Source of the DNA: an uncultured Sulfurovum sp.
GTDB taxonomy: Bacteria > Campylobacterota > Campylobacteria > Campylobacterales > Sulfurovaceae
Direction of reading: 5' to 3'
Assembly (NCBI GenBank): GCA_947311605.1
Contig: CAMZLC010000094.1
Coordinates: 1-5,426 of the forward strand
DNA length: 5,426 nucleotides
This document shows, in pieces, positions 1-4,974 of this stretch. The notes beneath the pieces are model-generated. The model saw only the letters and a program-made list of their open reading frames with translations, had not been told where the DNA came from and made no database searches. The translations under genes and the position numbers were made by a program. The stretch's first letter is position 1; every line of letters begins with the position of its first letter.

Positions 1-552
1 AAAGCCAAGACCAAAACCAACATCGTACAAGAGAAGAAGTTTTCTGACAGACTACAGGCTACACTGACGCAGTACCACAACAGAGCCATAGAGACAGCCA
101 AGGTCATAGAAGAGTTGATACAGATGGCGAAGGACTTTGCAGAGGCGAGTAAACATGGAGAAGAGCTGGGCTTGAATTTCGATGAGTTGGCATTTTATGA
201 TGCCTTGGCAGAGAATGAGTCGGCCATGCGAGAGATGGGTGATGAGATCCTTAAAAACATTGCCATAGAGCTTACAAAGAAACTACGCAACTCCGTAAGC
301 GTGGACTGGCAGAAGCGTGAGTCAGTCAGAGCCAAGATGAGGAATATGATCCGCATCATTCTAAGACGGTTCAAATACCCACCTGATCAACAGTTAGCGG
401 CGATCAAGATGGTGATGCAGCAGGCAGAGGTGTTGAGTGATGAGTGGACGAGTGAAACGCCAAGAGGGTATGCGATTAATAGCGTGAGATATGATCCTGA
501 ATTGATGGCGGCGGAAGAGATGCCGGGGTATGGTAAAGGAGAAGATAATTAG
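1..552 (+). CDS. hsdR: Type I restriction endonuclease subunit R, C-terminal end (partial)
   Basis: The reading frame is open from the first base and ends at TAG 550-552, giving the last 183 residues of a longer protein; the TTG at 115 is internal and not the true start. The sequence matches my memory of the C-terminal helical domain of HsdR proteins (DUF3387 type). Hallmarks are TNIVQEKKFSDRL near the left edge, YHNRAIETAKVIEELI at about residues 25-40, LAFYDALAENESA, VDWQKRESVRAKMR, and LRRFKYPPDQQ near the end. HsdR is the ATP-dependent translocase and nuclease of type I restriction-modification complexes (R2M2S). This end carries no catalytic motif: the nuclease and helicase domains, and probably hsdM and hsdS, lie to the left of the window. 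The tail is acidic and ends normally, so nothing suggests decay in the visible part. It converges with the methyltransferase gene, with 22 bases between the stops. That methyltransferase is not an HsdM and is probably unrelated. Confidence 0.93.
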   Translation, partial: KAKTKTNIVQEKKFSDRLQATLTQYHNRAIETAKVIEELIQMAKDFAEASKHGEELGLNFDELAFYDALAENESAMREMGDEILKNIAIELTKKLRNSVSVDWQKRESVRAKMRNMIRIILRRFKYPPDQQLAAIKMVMQQAEVLSDEWTSETPRGYAINSVRYDPELMAAEEMPGYGKGEDN

Positions 553-566
553 CTGTGGAGGATGAT

Positions 567-581
567 AGTGTGTCTCACACT
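567..581. terminator. Short hairpin between convergent genes, possible weak bidirectional terminator
   Basis: AGTGTG (567-572) and CACACT (576-581) can pair around a 3-base TCT loop, just after the hsdR stop and overlapping the methyltransferase stop codon. It is symmetrical, so it would form in transcripts of either strand. No run of T follows on either side, so it is not a classical Rho-independent terminator. Its position between convergent genes is the main argument for it. Confidence 0.25.
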
Positions 582-1159
582 CTCCGTACGACGATCCCCT
601 GCTTGCGCATGCGGTAGTTTTCCCCTTGGTTCCAGAATTCGTCGTAGAACAGTATCTCATAGTGTTCGTCGAAGTATCCGGGGAGTTCTCCGGGTGTGAG
701 CAGGTAGGTTTCATTGCTGCCTTTTTTTTCATTCTCTGGGTCGATCATATAGGTCTCTATGATCAGCAGCGCACCCTGGGTAAGCGCGGATGCCAGCAGA
801 GGGATGAGCCTGCGGTCGAGAAAGTTGGTCTGGATGATCAGGTCGTAGGCAGAAGGAGGAGGGGTGTAGCTGTCCAGGTCGGTCAGCTGGGTGTGGACGA
901 AGGAGAGATCGGTCACTTTTTGCAGATGCTGTGTGAGCTCCTGTAGTGCCACCGCCGAGATATCCAGCGCATCCACCTCAAAGCCGTGTTGTGCCAGATA
1001 GAGGGTGTTGCGACCGGTACCGCAAGCGATATCGAGTGCTCTGGTGCCACCGGCATACGAGAAGAACTGCTTGAGTAGAGCACCGGGCTCACGAAATCCC
1101 AGAAGGCTGTCATTGTCTGTGTACTTTTTGTCCCATTTGATCTGATCTTGCTGTGACAT
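575..1159 (-). CDS. Class I SAM-dependent methyltransferase (TehB-like)
   Basis: A protein of 194 residues with a Rossmann-type methyltransferase fold. Visible motifs are the N-terminal WDKKY (residues 9-13) typical of TehB/UbiE-like small methyltransferases, motif I LDIACGTGRN (42-51) which forms the SAM-binding glycine loop, an acidic residue D66 at the end of the second strand (VDALDIS) expected to bind the SAM ribose, and a motif II-like strand YDLIIQTNFLDR. The substrate cannot be read from the sequence; relatives act on tellurite, thiopurines or small metabolites. A frame-matched ATG lies 33 bases upstream at 1192, but it sits inside a perfect extended -10 element, so it would precede the transcript start. 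The ATG at 1159 has an AAAGG ribosome site 6 bases upstream and is chosen here. The gene converges with hsdR and is separated by about 330 bases from the lipoprotein gene, so it is most likely transcribed alone. The fold is certain, the exact function is not. Confidence 0.9.
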   Translation of the reverse strand: MSQQDQIKWDKKYTDNDSLLGFREPGALLKQFFSYAGGTRALDIACGTGRNTLYLAQHGFEVDALDISAVALQELTQHLQKVTDLSFVHTQLTDLDSYTPPPSAYDLIIQTNFLDRRLIPLLASALTQGALLIIETYMIDPENEKKGSNETYLLTPGELPGYFDEHYEILFYDEFWNQGENYRMRKQGIVVRRV

Positions 1160-1165
1160 GGCTTG

Positions 1166-1170
1166 CCTTT
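1166..1170 (-). promoter_or_regulatory. Ribosome binding site that decides the methyltransferase start
   Basis: On the - strand AAAGG is followed by 6 bases (CAAGCC) and then ATG at 1159. The alternative ATG at 1192 has no purine-rich site in front of it. This favours the 194-residue product over a 205-residue one. Confidence 0.6.
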
Positions 1171-1190
1171 GTCTGTTGTAGCGTGCAATC

Positions 1191-1199
1191 ATTATAGCA
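1191..1199 (-). promoter_or_regulatory. Extended -10 promoter for the methyltransferase gene
   Basis: The - strand reads TGCTATAAT, a perfect TATAAT (1196-1191) with the TGn extension directly before it, preceded by a T-rich stretch (TTTCTCTCTTTTG). No -35 box is recognisable at the usual distance, which is common for housekeeping promoters in Campylobacterota. Transcription would start near 1184, leaving a leader of about 25 bases before ATG 1159. Confidence 0.65.
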
Positions 1200-1280
1200 C
1201 AAAAGAGAGAAATGCTATAGTGACGCTGAAAAAGATTTTATGAAATATCCATTTTATGGTCAGTTAGAAGCCAAAAAGAA

Positions 1281-1302
1281 AAAAATGTAACAAAAATGTA
1301 AT
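1281..1302. repeat. 11-base tandem direct repeat, possible PhoB/OmpR-type operator
   Basis: AAAAATGTAAC (1281-1291) is followed directly by AAAAATGTAAT (1292-1302), ten of eleven bases identical. The TGTAA cores are exactly 11 bases apart, on one face of the helix, as in binding sites of winged-helix response regulators such as PhoB. The layout GTAAC-A-AAAA-T-GTAAT also resembles the form, as I remember it, of the Campylobacter PhosR site (GTTTC-N-AAAA-N-GTTTC), though the half-sites differ. It lies about 85 bases upstream of the methyltransferase -10. Chance in AT-rich DNA is possible. Confidence 0.35.
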
Positions 1303-1332
1303 ATTTTCAGTCCATTTAAGACTAATTTTATC

Positions 1333-1431
1333 TTAATTAAGTATACTACGCTTGTATCTCGGGTATCGGCGATCTATTTTTTCCTCCTCCTTTTTTTGAG
1401 AGAACAGATTGAAACCACGATTCATACACAT
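1333..1431 (-). CDS. Possible small protein of 32 residues, unknown function
   Basis: An ORF begins at ATG 1431 with a strong GGAGG site (1441-1437) 5 bases upstream, which is better than the sites of most neighbours, and ends at TAA 1335-1333. The product starts MCMNRGFNLFSQKKEEEK and ends IDRRYPRYKRSILN; it is highly charged, with an acidic/lysine middle and an arginine-rich tail, and has no membrane segment. The same frame is open further upstream, so ATG 1449 would add six residues (MCMEEV), but the ribosome site fits 1431; ATG 1425 is also possible. The RRYPRY segment recalls the RxxxR start of PilZ domains, but no PilZ body follows, so at most it is a truncated remnant. It lies 57 bases after the lipoprotein stop on the same strand and could be the last cistron of the ychF transcript. 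I do not recognise the protein, and it could be a chance ORF. Confidence 0.35.
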   Translation of the reverse strand: MCMNRGFNLFSQKKEEEKIDRRYPRYKRSILN

Positions 1432-1449
1432 AACTTCCTCCATACACAT
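1423..1449. repeat. 9-base direct repeat flanking a ribosome binding site
   Basis: CATACACAT occurs at 1423-1431 and 1441-1449, 18 bases apart. On the - strand this reads ATGTGTATG, then GGAGG-containing spacer GAGGAAGTT, then ATGTGTATG again. Both copies are in the same frame, so each offers the codons ATG-TGT-ATG. The second copy contains the chosen start of the small ORF. Confidence 0.6.
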
Positions 1450-1459
1450 TCCGATGCTC

Positions 1460-1480
1460 GAGATCTCAATCAGATCTCAA
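1460..1480. repeat. Hairpin and 11-base-period direct repeat after the lipoprotein gene
   Basis: GAGATCT (1460-1466) pairs with AGATCTC (1472-1478) around a 5-base loop, a perfect 7-bp stem centred about 20 bases beyond the lipoprotein stop codon. The same bases are a direct repeat, AGATCTCAA at 1461-1469 and 1472-1480, with an 11-base period. On the - strand no T run follows the stem, so a Rho-independent terminator for the lipoprotein gene is not supported. On the + strand the stem is followed after about ten bases by TTTTATTTTT, so it could end a + strand transcript. It might equally be a regulator site or an mRNA 3' end stabiliser. Confidence 0.4.
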
Positions 1481-1488
1481 CACACCTT

Positions 1489-1950
1489 TTATTTTTCAAT
1501 GACCCCGATCGCTTCATCAAAATCTCTTGCGATCTCCAATACAATTGCGATACAATTTTTATCTTTGATATTGTGCTTCAGGGACCAGTACTCTGGCTGA
1601 GTATAGGAAAACTGGACGGCACCTCCAAGCTCAGAGTGGACGACCACGCGGATAGGAAGATCCATGGCGAGAGAGGGATTGCAGGTCAGTAGTGCAGAGA
1701 AGACCTTGGGTTTGTCCAGTGTGACGGCAAAGGTAGGGTGCAGATAGATGCCCTCTTTTTTGGCGCGTGCGCTGTGGTCTGTGGTCTTGGTGACATGGTA
1801 GCCTTTTTTCTCCATTGCTCGGCTCAACCTCTGGATAGTCTCCTGGATGGGATAATGGCTTTCGCGCGTGATCATCAGGCTGTTGTGCTTGCCGTCACTG
1901 CATCCGGAAAAGAGTAAAAGCAAGGCAAGAGCCAGAAGAGACTTTTTCAT
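1489..1950 (-). CDS. DUF302-domain lipoprotein
   Basis: A protein of 153 residues starting MKKSLLALALLLLFSGC, a typical signal peptide with two lysines, a leucine-rich core and a lipobox ending in Cys17, so it should be lipid-anchored in the periplasm. Residues about 24-150 look like a DUF302 domain: an alternating helix/strand start (IQETIQRLSRAMEKKGYHV), the central HPTFAVTLDKPKV segment, then the conserved MDLPIRVVVHSE (96-107) followed by a hydrophobic strand and SYTQPEYW. DUF302 proteins have no firmly established function; some are envelope proteins. Here a lone Cys90 precedes NPSLAMDLP, as in many family members. The start codon overlaps the ychF stop as TAATG, and no good ribosome site is visible in front of it, which points to translation coupled to ychF. 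The family assignment is from recalled motif pattern; the lipoprotein call is strong. Confidence 0.85.
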   Translation of the reverse strand: MKKSLLALALLLLFSGCSDGKHNSLMITRESHYPIQETIQRLSRAMEKKGYHVTKTTDHSARAKKEGIYLHPTFAVTLDKPKVFSALLTCNPSLAMDLPIRVVVHSELGGAVQFSYTQPEYWSLKHNIKDKNCIAIVLEIARDFDEAIGVIEK

Positions 1951-3053
1951 TAGACGTTGAACCTGAAGTGCATCACATCCCCATCCTGCACGATATACTC
2001 TTTGCCTTCGAGACGCATTCTGCCTGCCTCCTTGGCTCCCTGCTCCCCCTTGTGGGCTACAAAATCCTCATAGCTGATCACCTCGGCGCGAATGAAGCCC
2101 TTCTCGAAATCATTGTGGATCACGGCAGCTGCTTTGGGGGCCGTGGTTTCTTTGCGGATCGTCCAGGAGCGCACCTCTTTGACACCGGCGGTAAAGTAGC
2201 TCATGAGTCCCAGTTTGTCAAAGCCTTTTCGGATGATTTGATCGAGCCCTGATTCGCTGACACCGAGGGATTCGAGCATCTCCATCTTCTCTTCTTCATC
2301 GAAGCTGACCATCTCTTCTTCGATCTTGGCGCAGAGCTTGATCACCTCTCTGTTGTGTGCGACTGCATAGGCTTTAAGCTTCTGGACAAAGTCGTTGTCC
2401 TCTTCCAGTCCCTCCTCATCCACATTGGCACCGTAGATGATCTCCTTGGAGGTAAGGAAGCGCATCTCTTTGTTCAGTGCCCTGAAGGCATCGCTGTCAC
2501 TGTCTGCGAAGGTAGAGACAGGGCTGGATGTCTCGAGATGTGTCAGCAGTGCCTCAGCAATGCCTAGCTGGGCTTTGGCATCTCTGTCGTTGCCTTTGGC
2601 TTTGCGTGTCAGGCTTGAGATGCGGCTCTCAAGCCTCGCCATATCTGCAAGCAGCAGCTCTGTCTCGATGATCTCAATATCCCTGATGGGGTCGATAGAG
2701 CCTTCGGTATGGGTGATGTTTTCATCTTCGAAGCAGCGTACGATATGCAGGATCACTTCACTTTCACGGATATTGTCCAAAAACTTGTTGCCAAGCCCCT
2801 CTCCTTTGCTGGCACCTTTGACCAGGCCGGCAATATCGATGAAGTCCAGTGTAGAGTACTGGATCCTTTCTGGATGGACAATCTCAGCAAGGGCTTCCAA
2901 TCGCTCATCGGGTACGGGTACCACCGCCTTGTTGGGCTCTATGGTGCAGAACGGGTAGTTTGCGCTCTCTGCATTTTGTGCTTTTGTCAGTGCATTAAAG
3001 GTTGTTGATTTCCCTACATTGGGCAGTCCGACCAATCCGATTCCTAATCCCAT
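1950..3053 (-). CDS. ychF: Ribosome-associated, redox-regulated P-loop ATPase YchF
   Basis: A complete 367-residue YchF/OLA1 family protein, about the usual length of 363. The P-loop GLPNVGKST is at 9-17, FCTIEPN (35-41) covers the switch I region with the conserved cysteine, the DIAG G3 motif is at 73-76 inside DIAGLVKGASKGEGLGN, and NVDE at 210-213 is the unusual G4 motif that makes this Obg-family member prefer ATP to GTP. His115 in ENITH corresponds to the histidine that takes the place of the catalytic residue in this family. A central coiled-coil hairpin (about 125-175) and a C-terminal TGS domain (about 282-365, with FTAGVKEVRSWTI and YIVQDGDVMHFRFNV) complete it. YchF binds ribosomes and is linked to oxidative stress control in other bacteria. 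The start has a strong AGGAGA site at 3063-3058. It lies 35 bases after the EAL gene and overlaps the lipoprotein start by one base. Confidence 0.98.
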   Translation of the reverse strand: MGLGIGLVGLPNVGKSTTFNALTKAQNAESANYPFCTIEPNKAVVPVPDERLEALAEIVHPERIQYSTLDFIDIAGLVKGASKGEGLGNKFLDNIRESEVILHIVRCFEDENITHTEGSIDPIRDIEIIETELLLADMARLESRISSLTRKAKGNDRDAKAQLGIAEALLTHLETSSPVSTFADSDSDAFRALNKEMRFLTSKEIIYGANVDEEGLEEDNDFVQKLKAYAVAHNREVIKLCAKIEEEMVSFDEEEKMEMLESLGVSESGLDQIIRKGFDKLGLMSYFTAGVKEVRSWTIRKETTAPKAAAVIHNDFEKGFIRAEVISYEDFVAHKGEQGAKEAGRMRLEGKEYIVQDGDVMHFRFNV

Positions 3054-3057
3054 CTAT

Positions 3058-3063
3058 TCTCCT
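3058..3063 (-). promoter_or_regulatory. Strong ribosome binding site of ychF
   Basis: The - strand reads CAGGAGAATAG then ATG at 3053, so AGGAG is 5 bases from the start codon. It confirms the start and suggests efficient translation independent of the upstream gene. Confidence 0.75.
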
Positions 3064-3088
3064 GTGAAGCTTTAATTTACGTGTATTG

Positions 3089-4912
3089 TTATGATTCTAT
3101 CGCAATTATATCATCGAAGTTTGAAACTTGCTCGTCGCTGCGTATCAATTCCTGAAATTCAAAGACCGCCATAGGCTTCCCGAAATAATACCCCTGCATG
3201 TAGTCGCAGCCAAGATGCTTGAGTATCACAGCGGTCTGCTTGTCCTCTATGCCCTCTGCTGTGACCTTGGTACCCAGAGCGTGCGACATGGTGATCATGG
3301 CGGATACAATGGCGCGTCGCTTTTTGCTCTTTGACATATTCTCAACAAAACTTTTGTCTATTTTCAGGGTATCTATAGGGAAGGACTCCAGCATGGAGAA
3401 GGAGGAGTATCCGGTACCAAAATCATCCAAAGAGATGGCAATGCCGAGTTTCTTGAGTTTTGCAAATTGCTTGGCACTGTATTCTTTGTTTGTCATGGCG
3501 ATATTTTCTGTTACTTCAACCTTGAGTTGAGAGGCATTGATCCTGTTGTCGTGCAGCAGCGTATCCAAAACGAGAGGATAATCCATAGTCTCAAACTCCC
3601 GCAAAGAGAGATTGATGGAGACCTGTATCTCACGAAAGCCAAGCTTTTTCCAGATAGCAAGCTGCTCGATGGCTTTTTTGGCTACGAACTCACCCAGGTG
3701 TTTCATGAAGCCTGTTTTCTCTACTAAGGGCAGAAAAAGTCCGGGAGGTATGATGCCCTTGGTGGGATGCATCCATCTGATGAGTGCTTCGGCCACGGTG
3801 ATCTGCTCTTTTTGGGTGTCATAGATCGGCTGATAATAGAGAGAGAACTCCTCCTGCTCCAGAGCGCGTTTGATCTCAGAGAATTTGACGGGTGCCTTCG
3901 CCTCACCGCTCTGCTCATCCGATGCGGCTACCATGGTGTACCCTAGCCCCTGTTTTTTGGCTAAAAGCAGTGCTTTGTAAGCACTATTGACCAGGTTTTC
4001 GATGCCATTGTCTGGATAGATGCTGATACCGGAAGAGATGGTATAGTGCAGTTGCGCATTGTTGCTGTGCAGAAGTGCCTCACAGTCTGTTTTGTACTTT
4101 TCTACCAGGATGTTGCACTCCTGTATGGTGTGGATATTAGGAAGGATCAGCAGAAAGTTGTTGCTGGTCACATGGTAGAGCTTGAGATGACTTTTGGCTG
4201 AGACGGCCTGCAAGTATCTGGCGATGAGCGAGACCACTTGTAGTGATTCTCTGTATCCGACGATAGAGATAATTTCGAGAAAATTGTCCACGCTAATAAC
4301 AGCCACGGCAAAACGTTTGTTGGAAGCGGTGTAGCGGTATGCCATGAACCCTATGTCCTCCATGGCTTTATTGTGATTGGGCAGTCCCGTGGTGCTATTC
4401 TGATAGTAGGGTTTTGAGTGTTCGAGATGTTCAGTTGTTTCGAGGATCGTAATACCAATATATTTCACATGTTTCTTTCCCTCTGCAGCACTGATGCGCA
4501 AAGAGATTCTGTATTCTTCTTTTTGGTTTTTTAGTGTGACATTGCTGATACGGAGTATCTCATCAACTGCCTTTTCTTTGTAAAAGTCAAGAAGATCTAC
4601 CAGGCTTTTTTCTTCTTTTTCTATGAAAAATAAGGGAAGCGGGAGGATCTCTTCAAGCGCATCTCCTTGTTTTGCCTTGATGAACTTCTGTATCTGGTGA
4701 TTCGCGAAGATTACTCGATAGGTATCAGAAAAAATAATCATAGGATGGTCAGCAAGGTTGGAGGAGATATTTAGTATGTGTTCTTCTTTTTTGAGCTGCA
4801 ATTTGGATTGAAGTTTATAATGACGATACAGGTAATAGAAGATCAAACAGGCTATAGCAACAATCACGATAAGAATAGAATAGTCTGCAAAAAAGCCATT
4901 CTTCGGATTCAC
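3089..4912 (-). CDS. Membrane PAS / degenerate GGDEF / EAL cyclic-di-GMP phosphodiesterase
   Basis: A 607-residue protein. One membrane helix (about 11-30, YSILIVIVAIACLIFYYLY) is followed by a lysine-rich linker, a PAS-like sensor domain (about 45-160, with HPMIIFSDTYRVIFANHQI), a GGDEF-fold domain (about 170-332, from TTGLPNHNKAMEDI to LLLAKKQGLGY) and an EAL domain (about 343-592). The GGDEF signature is replaced by TSNNF (249-253), so it should not make cyclic-di-GMP. The EAL domain keeps its catalytic set: E375-A-L, N434, E466 in EVTE, D496 and D497 in DDFGTGYSS, K517, E553 and Q573. It should hydrolyse cyclic-di-GMP to pGpG, possibly tuned by the PAS signal or GTP bound to the degenerate domain. 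The start is GTG at 4912, chosen because AAGGGAG lies 5 bases upstream; the nearby ATG at 4914 is out of frame and stops at once. A -10 element lies in the 62-base gap before it. Downstream is ychF, same strand. Confidence 0.95.
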   Translation of the reverse strand: MNPKNGFFADYSILIVIVAIACLIFYYLYRHYKLQSKLQLKKEEHILNISSNLADHPMIIFSDTYRVIFANHQIQKFIKAKQGDALEEILPLPLFFIEKEEKSLVDLLDFYKEKAVDEILRISNVTLKNQKEEYRISLRISAAEGKKHVKYIGITILETTEHLEHSKPYYQNSTTGLPNHNKAMEDIGFMAYRYTASNKRFAVAVISVDNFLEIISIVGYRESLQVVSLIARYLQAVSAKSHLKLYHVTSNNFLLILPNIHTIQECNILVEKYKTDCEALLHSNNAQLHYTISSGISIYPDNGIENLVNSAYKALLLAKKQGLGYTMVAASDEQSGEAKAPVKFSEIKRALEQEEFSLYYQPIYDTQKEQITVAEALIRWMHPTKGIIPPGLFLPLVEKTGFMKHLGEFVAKKAIEQLAIWKKLGFREIQVSINLSLREFETMDYPLVLDTLLHDNRINASQLKVEVTENIAMTNKEYSAKQFAKLKKLGIAISLDDFGTGYSSFSMLESFPIDTLKIDKSFVENMSKSKKRRAIVSAMITMSHALGTKVTAEGIEDKQTAVILKHLGCDYMQGYYFGKPMAVFEFQELIRSDEQVSNFDDIIAIES

Positions 4913-4917
4913 ATTTG

Positions 4918-4924
4918 CTCCCTT
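4918..4924 (-). promoter_or_regulatory. Ribosome binding site that supports a GTG start
   Basis: The - strand reads AAGGGAG, CAAAT, then GTG at 4912. No other in-frame start is as well placed, so this site fixes the start of the EAL protein. Confidence 0.7.
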
Positions 4925-4939
4925 GATGATAAAGGGGGT

Positions 4940-4945
4940 ATTATA
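4940..4945 (-). promoter_or_regulatory. Likely -10 element for the EAL gene
   Basis: A perfect TATAAT on the - strand lies in the gap between the peptidase stop and the EAL start, within the AT-rich GATATAGAGATATAATACC. Transcription would begin near 4933, giving a leader of about 20 bases that includes the ribosome site. No -35 box or TG extension is visible, so support is moderate. Confidence 0.5.
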
Positions 4946-4974
4946 TCTCTATATCAATGACAGTAGGATGAAAA

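Larger units (their letters stand above)
1160..1488. other. 329-base gap between methyltransferase and lipoprotein genes
   Basis: No large gene fits here on either strand; the longer + strand frames running through it continue antisense into the lipoprotein gene and look like shadows. The methyltransferase-proximal half is strongly AT-rich and holds the promoter and an 11-base tandem repeat. The other half holds a possible 32-residue ORF, a 9-base direct repeat around its ribosome site, and a hairpin beside the lipoprotein stop. A polypurine run on the - strand (about 1376-1397, GGAGGAGG flanked by A runs) belongs to the small ORF. These items are listed separately. Confidence 0.7.

Noticed and set aside
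575..1159. The methyltransferase as part of the neighbouring restriction-modification system
   Set aside because: It lacks the N6-adenine motif (NPPF/Y) and target recognition regions of HsdM, is far too short, and is convergent with hsdR.
1240..1290. A 16-codon + strand ORF (MKYPFYGQLEAKKKKM)
   Set aside because: No convincing ribosome site, very short, and made largely of the A-rich stretch.
1342..1347. TATACT as a -10 element of a + strand promoter for a small RNA or antisense RNA
   Set aside because: No -35 or TG extension; AGTATACT is a palindrome so the strand is ambiguous, and it lies within the possible small ORF.
1396..1692. A 98-residue + strand frame (and a related 63-residue one at 1409-1600) antisense to the lipoprotein gene
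   Set aside because: No ribosome site and no recognisable domain; it overlaps the clear lipoprotein coding sequence for most of its length.
2437..2958. A 173-residue + strand frame inside ychF
   Set aside because: Serine/leucine-rich antisense product with no domain, typical of the shadow of a conserved gene.
3105..3110. TATAAT on the - strand as an internal promoter for ychF
   Set aside because: It lies in the last codons of the EAL gene (Asp-Asp-Ile-Ile), where such a string arises easily; no supporting -35 or extension. It stays possible.
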